Of a DNA stretch of 64,000 nt, positions 8,393 through 16,545 are shown piece by piece. How positions within the stretch are numbered: position 1 is the stretch's first letter; the number at the start of each line of letters is the position of its first letter. Source of the DNA: AP-15 sp963772965 (GTDB taxonomy: Bacteria > Pseudomonadota > Alphaproteobacteria > ATCC43930 > CGMCC-115725); contig CAVYZU010000013.1 of NCBI GenBank assembly GCA_963772965.1, positions 248,001-312,000 of the forward strand, written 5' to 3'. The notes below the pieces were generated by a model that was not told where the DNA came from, made no database searches, and saw nothing but the letters and a program-made list of their open reading frames with translations. A program made the position numbers and the translations under genes.

Positions 8393-9586
8393 ATGCTTAT
8401 CGAGGCGCAGGAAGCCCGCCGGAGCGGTGGTGCCGCAACGGTCGCGTCCGATCGTTGGACCGGCGTGGCTCGCTTAGCGCTGACCGATTTCCGAAATTAT
8501 CGCGAAGCAAAGATGGCGCCTGACGCCCGGCTTGTCGTGCTGATCGGACCCAATGGCGCCGGAAAAACCAACCTGCTCGAAGCTCTCTCCTTTCTTGCCC
8601 CTGGACGCGGTTTGCGCGGCGCGAGATTGAGCGAGGTCGACCGCAGGTCGGTCAACGGCCACGATACACCGATTGAAGGATCGGGCTGGGCGGTAGCGGC
8701 CGCAATCGCCACCCGCACCGGCATGGTGCGGATTGGCACCGGTCGCGACCGGGAGGAAGGCGACCGGCGGATCGTCCGCATCGACGGCGAACCGGCCCGC
8801 AGCCAGGCGGCGCTTGGCGAGCAACTTGGCGTCGTCTGGCTTACACCCCAGATGGACCGCCTATTTGTTGAGCACGCGGCCGGACGACGTCGATTTCTCG
8901 ACCGGCTCGTGCTGGCGCTCGACCCCGCCCACGCCACGCGGATCGGTAGCTACGAACAGGCGATGCGCGAACGCGCTCGTTTATTGCGCGATGGCCCGGC
9001 GGATCCAGGCTGGCTCGCTGCGGTTGAAGCAATAATAGCAGCACAGGGAGTGGCGATCGCCGCCGCGCGCCGCGACATAGTGCAACGGCTCGACGCGGTT
9101 TGCCAGGATGCCGAAGGGTTGTTCCCAGGAGCCCGCCTCGCATTGCTCGGCGCCGTCGAGAACTGGCTCGACGAGATGCCCGCGCTTGACGCGGAGATCA
9201 AATTCGCCGCGGCGCTCGCCAATACACGGCGCAGCGACTCTCTAACCGGTTTTACCGGGACTGGCCCGCACCGCTCCGATCTGCGCGTCAGCCTGTCGAC
9301 AACCGGCATGGCTGCTGAATTTGCCTCCACCGGCGAGCAAAAAGCACTGCTGATCTCGATCGTGCTTGCGCATGCAAAGCTGCAGCGGGCGTTGCGCGGC
9401 GAGCCGCCGCTGCTGCTCCTCGACGAAGTCGCCGCACACCTTGATGCGGGCCGGCGCACGGCCCTGTTCGAGGCTTTGGGCCGGCTGGAAAGCCAAACCT
9501 GGTTGACTGGGACCGACGAGGCGGTGTTCGCCGCATTGCGCCACCGTGGGCAGTTCCTGTCTGTTTCCGACGGAACCGTTACCTGA
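8393..9586 (+). CDS. recF: DNA replication and repair protein RecF
   Basis: SMC-like ATPase that loads RecA at gapped DNA with RecO and RecR. The core begins RLALTDFRNYREAKM, with Walker A GPNGAGKTNLLEAL, the ABC-type signature region FTGTGPHRSDL / STGEQKALLISIVLAHA and Walker B LLLLDEVAAHLD. Counted from ATG 8393 it is 397 residues. A GTG at 8357 is in frame and would add 12 residues; neither has a strong ribosome binding site. Follows dnaN by 55 bp and precedes gyrB by 37 bp, suggesting one dnaN-recF-gyrB transcript. Confidence 0.96.
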   Translation: MLIEAQEARRSGGAATVASDRWTGVARLALTDFRNYREAKMAPDARLVVLIGPNGAGKTNLLEALSFLAPGRGLRGARLSEVDRRSVNGHDTPIEGSGWAVAAAIATRTGMVRIGTGRDREEGDRRIVRIDGEPARSQAALGEQLGVVWLTPQMDRLFVEHAAGRRRFLDRLVLALDPAHATRIGSYEQAMRERARLLRDGPADPGWLAAVEAIIAAQGVAIAAARRDIVQRLDAVCQDAEGLFPGARLALLGAVENWLDEMPALDAEIKFAAALANTRRSDSLTGFTGTGPHRSDLRVSLSTTGMAAEFASTGEQKALLISIVLAHAKLQRALRGEPPLLLLDEVAAHLDAGRRTALFEALGRLESQTWLTGTDEAVFAALRHRGQFLSVSDGTVT

Positions 9587-9623
9587 CCCTCTTTCAATTA
9601 AAGAACGCTCGAACCTGAGAGAT

Positions 9624-12215
9624 ATGCAAAATACACCTTCGTCTGGACCGCAACGCTCGACTAGCGGAGATGCCGCTCGTCTCACACCCGATACTATTGT
9701 CCCAGCCAATGGCGCTGTTGGTGTTCCGGGGGTGCTGCGCGACTCGACCGTCCCTGATGGGGAGGATGAAACCTATAACGAGCAGTCGATCGAGGTGCTG
9801 CGTGGCCTTGAGGCGGTGCGCAAGCGGCCTGGGATGTACATCGGCGACACCGATGACGGGTCGGGGTTGCACCACATGGTTTACGAGGTCGTCGACAATG
9901 CGATCGATGAAGCGCTAGCCGGGTACTGCGATACGGTCACAGTCACCCTGAACGCCGACGGCTCGGCCACCATCACAGACAATGGCCGCGGCATCCCCGT
10001 CGGCATCCATGACGAGGAAGGGGTCTCCGCCGCCGAAGTGATCATGACCCACCTTCACGCCGGCGGTAAGTTCAACCAGAACGCGTACAAGGTGTCTGGC
10101 GGGCTTCACGGGGTCGGCGTTTCGGTTGTGAACGGCTTGTCGAGCCGGCTTGATTTGCGCGTTTTTCGTGGCGGCTCGGAATGGTTCATCCGATTCCGCG
10201 ACGGGGTCCCCGAGGCACCGGTGGCGGAAATCGGACCGGCGCCCGCTTGGCCGGAGGGATCGGCTCGCCACGGGCAGGCGACCGGGACCGAGATCACGTT
10301 TTTGCCCAGCCGCGAGACCTTCACCAACACCGACTTCGATTTTACCACGCTCGAACACCGGCTGCGCGAACTCGCCTTCCTGAACAGCGGCGTCACGTTG
10401 GTTCTCAGCGACTTGCGCGGGGTCGAGCCGAAATCCGTCACCCTGCATTTCGAGGGCGGTCTCGAAGCTTTCGCCCGCTATCTCGATCGGTCAAAGCAGT
10501 CCCTGCATTCGCCGGCGATCGCGATCCGCGGCGAGCGCGACGACATTCTCCTCGAAATCGCGATGGAGTGGACCGACAGCTATCACGAGACGATGCTGTG
10601 TTTCACCAACAACATTCCGCAGCGCGACGGCGGAACGCATCTCGCCGGTTTCCGCGCGGCATTGACGCGCACGGTCAACGCTTACGCCAATGACAGCGGC
10701 ATCGCGAAAAAGGAAAAGGTGGCGCTGACCGGCGAGGATATGCGCGAAGGCCTCACCTGCGTGCTGTCGGTCAAGGTGCCCGACCCGAAATTCTCGTCCC
10801 AGACCAAGGACAAGCTCGTCTCATCCGAGGTCCGCCCGGCGATCGAAGGCATCGTCGCCGATAAGCTCGCCCAGTGGTTTGAGGAGCATCCCGCTGACGC
10901 CCGCAAGATAGTCGCGAAGGTGGTCGAGGCCGCGGCGGCGCGCGAAGCGGCACGTAAAGCCCGCGACTTGACCCGCCGCAAGGGCGCGCTCGACGTCGCC
11001 AATCTCCCGGGCAAGCTTGCCGACTGTCAGGAGCGCGACCCGGCCAAAAGCGAGCTCTTCATCGTCGAGGGCGACAGCGCCGGCGGCTCGGCCAAGCAGG
11101 GCCGCGACCGACGTTTTCAAGCGATCCTGCCGCTCAAGGGCAAGATCCTGAATGTCGAGCGCGCCCGGTTTGACAAGATGCTGGGCTCGGCCGAGATAGG
11201 GACATTGATCGCGGCTCTCGGCACTGGTATCGGGCCCGAGGATTTCGACGCCCAGAAGGCGCGCTATCACCGCATCATCATCATGACCGACGCCGATGTC
11301 GATGGCAGCCACATCCGCACATTGTTGCTGACCTTCTTCTTCCGTCAAATGTCCGACCTGATCGACAAGGGTTTTTTGTACATCGCGCAGCCGCCGCTCT
11401 ATCGGCTGCAGCGCGGCAACGCCAAGGCGGTCTATCTAAAGGACGACGCGGCGCTAGAGGCTTATTGCGTCGAGGCCGCATTGCGCGACGCGGTGTTCAC
11501 CCAGTTCGATGGGGTCGAGCGCGCCGCCAACGATTTGCGGGCACTCCTCGACGAGGCGCGCAGCCAACGCCGCTGGCTGCAAGCGCTCGCCACCAAGGTC
11601 GGCAATATCGAGGTCGTCGAGCAGGCGGCGATTGCGGGGGCTCTATCGGCCGATCTCCTCTCCGACGAGGTGCAGGCGCTCGCCGCCGCGCGCCGCATTG
11701 CCGAGCGCCTCAACCGGTTGGCGCCGGAGGTTGAACGTACCTGGCACGGCGAGATCGTTACCGGCTCGTCGGGCGTCGAGGGGCTGGTCTTGGCGCGCTC
11801 GCGCCAAGGGGTCGAGGAGCGGCGGCTGACCGAGGCGGCCTTGCTGCGCTCCAGCGAAGCGCGTCGCCTCGATGCCGAGCGCGATGGGCTGCGGCAGACT
11901 TACGACCGGCCCGGCACATTGGCGGCGCGCGACAAAACGTGGCCGATCAATGGTCCGGTAAGCCTGGTCGACGCGGTCATGGATCTTGGCCGCCGCGGCA
12001 TCGAAGTGCAGCGCTACAAAGGGCTCGGCGAAATGAACCCCGAGCAATTGTGGGAAACGACGCTCGATCCCGAAGTCCGCGCGCTGCTGCAGGTCAAGGT
12101 CAGCCACGTCGATCTCGCCGAAGAGACGTTTTCGACCCTGATGGGCGACCTGGTCGAGCCGCGCCGCGATTTTATCCAGGCAAATGCCCTGACCGTCGCC
12201 AACCTCGACGTATAG
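9624..12215 (+). CDS. gyrB: DNA gyrase subunit B
   Basis: ATPase subunit of gyrase, 863 residues from ATG 9624. The GHKL domain starts SIEVLRGLEAVRKRPGMYIGD, with the ATP-binding DNAIDEA, DNGRGIP and GGLHGVGVSVVNGLS motifs. The QRDGGTHLAGF segment, the TOPRIM EGDSAGGSAKQGRDR and DADVDGSHIRTLLLTFF motifs and the C-terminal QRYKGLGEMNPEQLWETT block are all present. A non-conserved N-terminal extension of about 55 residues precedes the core if 9624 is the start, so the true start may be further in. The long TOPRIM insertion of Gram-negative GyrB is present. Confidence 0.97.
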   Translation: MQNTPSSGPQRSTSGDAARLTPDTIVPANGAVGVPGVLRDSTVPDGEDETYNEQSIEVLRGLEAVRKRPGMYIGDTDDGSGLHHMVYEVVDNAIDEALAGYCDTVTVTLNADGSATITDNGRGIPVGIHDEEGVSAAEVIMTHLHAGGKFNQNAYKVSGGLHGVGVSVVNGLSSRLDLRVFRGGSEWFIRFRDGVPEAPVAEIGPAPAWPEGSARHGQATGTEITFLPSRETFTNTDFDFTTLEHRLRELAFLNSGVTLVLSDLRGVEPKSVTLHFEGGLEAFARYLDRSKQSLHSPAIAIRGERDDILLEIAMEWTDSYHETMLCFTNNIPQRDGGTHLAGFRAALTRTVNAYANDSGIAKKEKVALTGEDMREGLTCVLSVKVPDPKFSSQTKDKLVSSEVRPAIEGIVADKLAQWFEEHPADARKIVAKVVEAAAAREAARKARDLTRRKGALDVANLPGKLADCQERDPAKSELFIVEGDSAGGSAKQGRDRRFQAILPLKGKILNVERARFDKMLGSAEIGTLIAALGTGIGPEDFDAQKARYHRIIIMTDADVDGSHIRTLLLTFFFRQMSDLIDKGFLYIAQPPLYRLQRGNAKAVYLKDDAALEAYCVEAALRDAVFTQFDGVERAANDLRALLDEARSQRRWLQALATKVGNIEVVEQAAIAGALSADLLSDEVQALAAARRIAERLNRLAPEVERTWHGEIVTGSSGVEGLVLARSRQGVEERRLTEAALLRSSEARRLDAERDGLRQTYDRPGTLAARDKTWPINGPVSLVDAVMDLGRRGIEVQRYKGLGEMNPEQLWETTLDPEVRALLQVKVSHVDLAEETFSTLMGDLVEPRRDFIQANALTVANLDV

Positions 12216-12289
12216 TGCCGGCTCGCCCAACCCCGAAGCTTGGAGAAGGCTTATACCAGTCGTCGTGCGCGGCCAGGCTGAACAAAGTT

Positions 12290-12508
12290 CTACTGCCGCA
12301 TCCGTGCTCTCGCTTCGCGCGTCACCGCCTCAATCAGAATTGCGATGGAGCCGAAGAGAAGAATGCCGCCACCGAGGGTCGGCTCAGCAGGGAACGCGGC
12401 GACAAGGGTGGCGACGACCACCACCAGGAGCAGGATCGTCAAGCTTAGCTTGGCATCGGCGACAAACATGCCGAATAGTTCTTTGAGAACGTCGCTGACA
12501 ATGGTCAT
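12290..12508 (-). CDS. Small two-helix membrane protein
   Basis: 72-residue protein with two hydrophobic stretches (about residues 20-38, LSLTILLLVVVVATLVAAF, and 45-60, LGGGILLFGSIAILIEAV) and a basic tail. Its ATG overlaps the stop of the FTR1-like permease gene by 4 bp (ATGA at 12505-12508), so the pair is translationally coupled. Function unknown; coupling suggests a small accessory subunit of the permease. Confidence 0.65.
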   Translation of the reverse strand: MTIVSDVLKELFGMFVADAKLSLTILLLVVVVATLVAAFPAEPTLGGGILLFGSIAILIEAVTREARARMRQ

Positions 12509-13260
12509 TGCAGCACCTCCGCGGCGGGCCGCCGCAGCGTGGACGCCGTAGCGAGACCAACCGAAAGAAACAGCAGGACAAATGCCGCCAAGGCGAGATC
12601 CTGGCCCGGCCAGGCAATCCCGAGCCCCTCGCCGGTCCAAAACACGCCGAACGCCGACAGCATGACGCCGACGCCGAATTTCAGCGCGTTTTCGGGTACT
12701 TTTGCCAGGGGCTTATGGATGGCGAGACCGACCGTCAGGATGGCGAGGCAGGCGGCAAGCGCGCCCAATCCGGCGGGCCATAGCAGACCGCGCCCACTTC
12801 CGACCGCGATGACGATGAACACGACTTCGAGCCCTTCGAGCAGGACCGCCTTGAACGCCGTCAGCCCGGCAAACCAATCTTGTCGGGTGCCCCCGCGGTC
12901 CCCGGCCTGCGTCAGCCGGGCGGTCTCGTCTGCGAAAATCGCCGCTTCGTCATGGAGCGGGATAATGCCCGCCGCGCGCAGGATCGCCTTGCGCAGCCAT
13001 CCCGTGCCGAAGAGCAGCAGGAGAACCCCGATCGCCAGCTGAAGCGGGTGGAGAGGAATGTGGCCGAGGAGCGGGCCGAACAGTGCAATCATCAGTCCCA
13101 GCACGCCAAGGGCGCCAGCGGTGCCAAAGGCCGCCGGACGCCAGCCGCGTAGGGTTGCGACCGCGAGAACGATTGTGAATGCTTCGACGACCTCGACCAG
13201 CGAAGCAAGAAAGGCTGAGCCGATGGCCGGTGCCGCGACGCTCCAACTGACCCCATCCAT
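12505..13260 (-). CDS. Multi-pass membrane protein, FTR1/COG4280-like
   Basis: 251-residue integral membrane protein with about seven hydrophobic segments and little soluble sequence apart from a central loop near residue 130. Two similar glutamate-containing helices, LVEVVEAFTIVLAVA near residue 20 and LLEGLEVVFIVIAVG near residue 150, resemble the REGLE-type helices of FTR1 iron permeases and suggest an internally duplicated carrier. ATG 13260 (MDGVSWSV) is preferred; the frame runs open to 13311 through the operator-like palindrome. Coupled to the small downstream membrane protein. Substrate is inference: a metal cation is plausible, not shown. Confidence 0.7.
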   Translation of the reverse strand: MDGVSWSVAAPAIGSAFLASLVEVVEAFTIVLAVATLRGWRPAAFGTAGALGVLGLMIALFGPLLGHIPLHPLQLAIGVLLLLFGTGWLRKAILRAAGIIPLHDEAAIFADETARLTQAGDRGGTRQDWFAGLTAFKAVLLEGLEVVFIVIAVGSGRGLLWPAGLGALAACLAILTVGLAIHKPLAKVPENALKFGVGVMLSAFGVFWTGEGLGIAWPGQDLALAAFVLLFLSVGLATASTLRRPAAEVLQ

Positions 13261-13306
13261 GCGTTGCGTTCCTCTCCTCACGGTATCTGTAGCATATACG
13301 ACATGA

Positions 13307-13321
13307 ACCATCTATCATGGT
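13307..13321. promoter_or_regulatory. Palindrome upstream of the FTR1-like operon (putative operator)
   Basis: ACCAT at 13307-13311 and ATGGT at 13317-13321 flank a 5-base centre (CTATC), 46 bp before the permease ATG. A wider inverted pair, GTAGCA at 13289-13294 and TGCTAC at 13328-13333, brackets it. The nested dyads in a divergent intergenic region look like a repressor site. The regulator is unknown. Confidence 0.4.
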
Positions 13322-13326
13322 AGCGA

Positions 13327-13566
13327 ATGCTACGAAATCAAGAGAGGTTTGACCGAAGCATCAACTTTCGCGGAGAGGGTTTGCTTAACGATTTGCGGGC
13401 CTGCTCTTCGCCGAGGACGTGCAAAAAGCTGCTTGAAGGCGATCTCGTCATCACACTGCTCTATGATCGGATCTACGGCGAGTTGGCCGCGCTTCTCGAT
13501 GAAATCGGCCGGCGCCGGTTGCAGTCTTCCTCGTCACCGACCCGGCGAGACCCTCGCCGGCCTTAA
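13327..13566 (+). CDS. Hypothetical protein
   Basis: 79-residue open frame divergent from the FTR1-like operon. The middle (KKLLEGDLVITLLYDRIYGELAALLDEIGRRRLQ) could form a helical hairpin, while the ends are low-complexity and basic. No family recognised and no good ribosome binding site. The start overlaps the outer arm of the dyad symmetry at 13289-13333. May be spurious. Confidence 0.25.
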   Translation: MLRNQERFDRSINFRGEGLLNDLRACSSPRTCKKLLEGDLVITLLYDRIYGELAALLDEIGRRRLQSSSSPTRRDPRRP

Positions 13567-13647
13567 AGTCTTGACGAGACCGCCAAAAGCCGGCCGGTCC
13601 GCCGACGAAGCTGAACGTCCCGCGCTGATGAGCGACAGGCTCATCAG

Positions 13648-14442
13648 TCACTCCTGTTCTTCGTCGAGAGCGCTTTCGTGCCAATGCCGCAGCGCCAGGC
13701 GAGAGATCAGATCAATCCCCAGATAGATCGCGATGCCGGTCGCCGATAGCAGGAACAAAGCCGCGAAGAGTTGCGGGATCGCCAGCCGATAACCCGCTTC
13801 GAGGATGCGAAAGGCGAGGCCGGTCTCCGTCCCCCCGGTGCCGGCGACAAACTCGGCAACGACCGCGCCGATCAGCGCGAGCCCGCCGGAAATCCGCAGC
13901 CCGGCTAAAAAATACGGCAACGCCGTCGGCAGTTTCAGATAGCGCAAGGTCTGCGCCGGGCTGGCTCCGTAGAGCCGGAACAAGGCCAACAGGTTGCGGT
14001 CGGCGCTGTTGAGGCCGATGGTCGTGTTCGACACGATCGGGAAAAAGGCGACGATCCAGGCGCAGACCAACAACGCCAGAAACGGCTGCTGCACCCAGAT
14101 GATGATCAGCGGCGCGATTGCAACGATCGGTGTTACCTGCAGGATTACGGCGTAGGGGAACAAACTCAGCGCCAGGACGCGCGACAACGAGAACAGTAAT
14201 GCGATCGCTCCGCCGAGAATTGCGGCAGCGGCAAGCGCTGCGAGCGTAATGCGCAGGGTGACGAGCAGCGATCCCAACAGGCTCGGACCGTCGGTCCACA
14301 GCGCCGCGGCGATCGCCACCGGTCCCGGCAGGATGTAGGGCGGAATCTGCTCGATCTGAACGATCGCCTGCCAAAGTGCGAGTGCTGTAATTCCGACCGC
14401 GAGCGGCGCCGCCACTCGTAAATAGCGTCCGCGGCGTCTCAT
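13648..14442 (-). CDS. ABC transporter permease, TauC/SsuC/ThiX family
   Basis: 264-residue inner-membrane permease with six hydrophobic segments and the BPD_transp_1 coupling region around RLYGASPAQTLRYLKLPTALPYFLAGLRISGGLALIGAVVAEF (quoted in part: EAA-loop Gly and following LP). This subfamily imports sulfonates, taurine, nitrate or hydroxymethylpyrimidine. Its ATG (14442) overlaps the upstream ATPase stop (14439) by 4 bp. No periplasmic binding protein is adjacent on either side, so the substrate cannot be assigned. Confidence 0.88.
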   Translation of the reverse strand: MRRRGRYLRVAAPLAVGITALALWQAIVQIEQIPPYILPGPVAIAAALWTDGPSLLGSLLVTLRITLAALAAAAILGGAIALLFSLSRVLALSLFPYAVILQVTPIVAIAPLIIIWVQQPFLALLVCAWIVAFFPIVSNTTIGLNSADRNLLALFRLYGASPAQTLRYLKLPTALPYFLAGLRISGGLALIGAVVAEFVAGTGGTETGLAFRILEAGYRLAIPQLFAALFLLSATGIAIYLGIDLISRLALRHWHESALDEEQE

Positions 14443-15254
14443 AATGGCCGCTCTCCCGCCATCGCTTGGCCGAGGTGTTTAGAGACCGCGGCGCACTGCG
14501 CGGCGTAAGCGGGCGTGGTCCGCAACCCGCGCCCGCGCGGCTGCGGCAGATCGACCGCGAGCTCGGCAACGATCCGCCCCGGCCGCGCTGACATAACCGC
14601 GATGCGGGTCGACAGGTAGACCAACTCGAAGACGCTATGGGTGACAAAAACGACGGTAGCGCGGCGACTCTCCCACAGCCGCAGCAAATCGTCGTTGAGG
14701 GCCATGCGGGTGATTTCGTCGAGTGCGGCGAAGGGTTCGTCGAGCAGCAACAGATCGGGATCGGTCACCAGCGCACGGGCGATCGAGACGCGCATCCGCA
14801 TGCCGCCCGATAGCTGGCGCGGATAAGCCTCCTCGAACCCGGCGAGACCGACGGCGCGCAACTCGGCAGCGGCGCGCTCGCGCTCGGCCGGGCCAACCCG
14901 GCCGGCAAGTCGAAACGGCAATACGACATTGCCAAGGACGGTCGCCCACGGCATCAAAGTCGGGTCCTGGAAGACAAAACCGATGCGGGCGGCCGCCGGC
15001 CCTCGGCGCTGGGCTAGGTCGAAAGCCAGCCGGCACTCGCCGGCGCTGGGCTCGCTCAGCCCGGCAATGATCCGCAACAGGGTCGTCTTACCGCAACCCG
15101 AGGGGCCCAAGAGGCTCAGAAACTCGCTCCGCCGGATATCGAGACCGATCGGATCAAGCGCCGTTACACCTGAATTGAAGCGCTTCGTGACGCCTCGTAG
15201 CGAGACAATCGGGGGCCCCGCCTCTAGCGGCCGGGGATCAAGGGGCGCGGTCAG
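14439..15254 (-). CDS. ABC transporter ATP-binding protein, TauB/SsuB family (no canonical start codon)
   Basis: ATPase partner of the downstream permease. Walker A GPSGCGKTTLL, Q-loop FVFQDPTLMPWATV, signature LSGGMRMRVSIARAL and Walker B LLLLDEPFAALDE are complete. The conserved N-terminal strand (IVSLRGVTKRFNSGVTALD) lies upstream of the first TTG at 15110, so that TTG cannot be the real start. Between it and the in-frame TAA near 15280 there is no ATG, GTG or TTG. The best placed codon is CTG at 15252-15254 (271 residues), which I use here. A substituted start codon or an indel in the first codons is equally possible. Confidence 0.8.
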   Translation of the reverse strand: MTAPLDPRPLEAGPPIVSLRGVTKRFNSGVTALDPIGLDIRRSEFLSLLGPSGCGKTTLLRIIAGLSEPSAGECRLAFDLAQRRGPAAARIGFVFQDPTLMPWATVLGNVVLPFRLAGRVGPAERERAAAELRAVGLAGFEEAYPRQLSGGMRMRVSIARALVTDPDLLLLDEPFAALDEITRMALNDDLLRLWESRRATVVFVTHSVFELVYLSTRIAVMSARPGRIVAELAVDLPQPRGRGLRTTPAYAAQCAAVSKHLGQAMAGERPL

Positions 15255-15513
15255 GATCCTATCCGGACTTGCTTGTTACAATTCTCAACGATAAACGCCT
15301 TTCAGAATCCATGTCCTTTGCGTAGACGCCGACGCCCGCCATCGTTTCAAAAAAACGGAATGAGCGCGACTTCGATAGCCTCGTCTCCTAACGCATTCTG
15401 TTTACTTGTTGTTAATCCAAAGCGTGTATCGACCCTTGCGAGAAACTGAAACACTGACGAACTCCCAAAAGCGGTTCCATGCGTCCTGCGCATATCTCGA
15501 TGACGGCTTTGTG

Positions 15514-15538
15514 GGAACCCTTACTGTTACAAACTGTT
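15514..15538 (+). promoter_or_regulatory. EcfG-type (general stress response) promoter candidate
   Basis: GGAAC at 15514-15518 and GTT at 15536-15538 are separated by 17 bases, matching the alphaproteobacterial EcfG consensus GGAAC-N16/17-(C)GTT. It points toward the NepR-like gene, which starts 58 bp downstream. nepR genes are commonly EcfG-controlled, so motif and gene support each other. Short motifs can arise by chance. Confidence 0.5.
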
Positions 15539-15541
15539 GGA

Positions 15542-15579
15542 GTTCGTGTCATCGGGTTGACACGAACCGACCGGGTTCG
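15542..15579 (+). repeat. Overlapping, mutually exclusive hairpins in the NepR-like leader
   Basis: GTTCGTGTC (15542-15550) pairs perfectly with GACACGAAC (15559-15567) around an 8-base loop. The right arm also belongs to a second inverted pair, CGAACC (15563-15568) with GGTTCG (15574-15579). The two stems share 15563-15567 and cannot coexist, an attenuator-like arrangement lying between the promoter candidate and the start codon. It could instead be a protein-binding dyad. Confidence 0.45.
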
Positions 15580-15595
15580 GTAACAAACTGCCGGC

Positions 15596-15829
15596 GTGAG
15601 CAATATGAGTTACGTAGGTAGACACATCGCTATGGCCGCAAAGGTTCGATGCCGCTACGCGAATGCGGAAATGCCGGCGAAATCGGCAAAAGCCGGGATC
15701 GCCGCTTTCCTTGACGGGTCGACCAACGGCGAAGAGCTGCTGCACGCCCTCTATGACCACATTCTCGACGAACCGATCCCGCAATCGATGCGCAGAATAC
15801 TGCAGGAGCCGCAACGCCGGGCTCTGTAA
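15596..15829 (+). CDS. NepR-like anti-sigma factor family protein
   Basis: 77-residue protein whose C-terminal half, ELLHALYDHILDEPIP followed by MRRIL, matches the NepR signature (LxxLYDxVxxEPIPxxxxxLL). NepR proteins sequester the ECF sigma factor EcfG and are released by phosphorylated PhyR during general stress. The start could be GTG 15596 or ATG 15605; neither has a clear ribosome binding site. No phyR, ecfG or sensor kinase is adjacent, so this looks like an isolated paralogue. The EcfG-type promoter upstream supports the family call. Confirmation needs a profile search. Confidence 0.6.
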   Translation: MSNMSYVGRHIAMAAKVRCRYANAEMPAKSAKAGIAAFLDGSTNGEELLHALYDHILDEPIPQSMRRILQEPQRRAL

Positions 15830-15922
15830 TCGCCGCGCGACGACCGTACATGTTATGGCCGCCGAGCAGTCGCGCCCCTTAGGCGTGCGGGCAGGCGGGC
15901 ACCTACGGGTGCGGAGGGATAA

Positions 15923-16516
15923 TTGTCGGCACTCCCCAAGTTCACGCTGTCGCGCATGACCGTCGCCGAGTTTATCGACTGGCCCGGTGACGGCACCGGG
16001 CTCAAACATCAGCTGATTGACGGCGAGCCGCAGGCGATGGCGCCGGCGAGCACGACGCACGGGACGATCCAAGCTACTCTCGCGCGTCTCCTCGGCAATC
16101 ACCTCGTCGGTACTGGATGCCGAGTTGTGATCGAGCCGGGCGTCGTCCCGCGAGTGCGCGCCGAAGCCAATATGCGGGTGCCCGATCTTGCGGTGACCTG
16201 CGCGCCTGACGATCCCGGCAGCCACGCGCTAATCGAACCGGTCCTTCTGATCGAGATTTTGTCGCCCAGCAACGAGGCGGAAACTCGCGCGAATGTCTGG
16301 GCCTACACGACGATCCCATCGGTCCGCGAGATCCTGTTGGTGCGCTCAACCCACATCGCCGCCGAGCTAATCCGACGTGAGGCGGAGGGCCGCTGGCCGG
16401 CGAATTCGCAATCGATCGCCGAACAGGACCGGCTGGCGCTGGATAGTATCGGTTTTGAGTGTCCGCTCGCGGCGGTTTACGCCGGAACTCGCTTTGTCTC
16501 CGCCGGGGAGTGCTGA
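15923..16516 (+). CDS. Uma2 family protein (DUF820, PD-(D/E)XK nuclease fold)
   Basis: 197 residues. The sequence LSRMTVAEFIDWPG, KHQLIDGEPQAMAPAS, RVPDLAVTC and VLLIEILSPSNEAETRANVWAYTTIPSVREILLV follows the Uma2/DUF820 layout (only positions of motifs are implied; catalytic Asp in PDL and Glu in IEI). GGAGGG precedes TTG 15923 at about 6 bp; ATG 15956 is an alternative. Biochemical role of the family is poorly defined; putative endonuclease. Confidence 0.8.
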   Translation: MSALPKFTLSRMTVAEFIDWPGDGTGLKHQLIDGEPQAMAPASTTHGTIQATLARLLGNHLVGTGCRVVIEPGVVPRVRAEANMRVPDLAVTCAPDDPGSHALIEPVLLIEILSPSNEAETRANVWAYTTIPSVREILLVRSTHIAAELIRREAEGRWPANSQSIAEQDRLALDSIGFECPLAAVYAGTRFVSAGEC

Positions 16517-16545
16517 CTACGGAGCTTGTAAAGGGCCCGCATTGA

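Larger units (their letters stand above)
15255..15595. other. Intergenic region with putative EcfG promoter and structured leader
   Basis: 340 bp between the divergent ABC ATPase and the NepR-like gene. The left half shows nothing recognisable. The right half holds the promoter-like and hairpin elements listed separately, plus two copies of a (G)TAACAAACTG-like element: GTTACAAACTG at 15527-15537 and GTAACAAACTG at 15580-15590. Confidence 0.5.

Noticed and set aside
9915..10448. Long frame opposite gyrB
   Set aside because: Antisense shadow of a conserved gene, with no motif or ribosome binding site.
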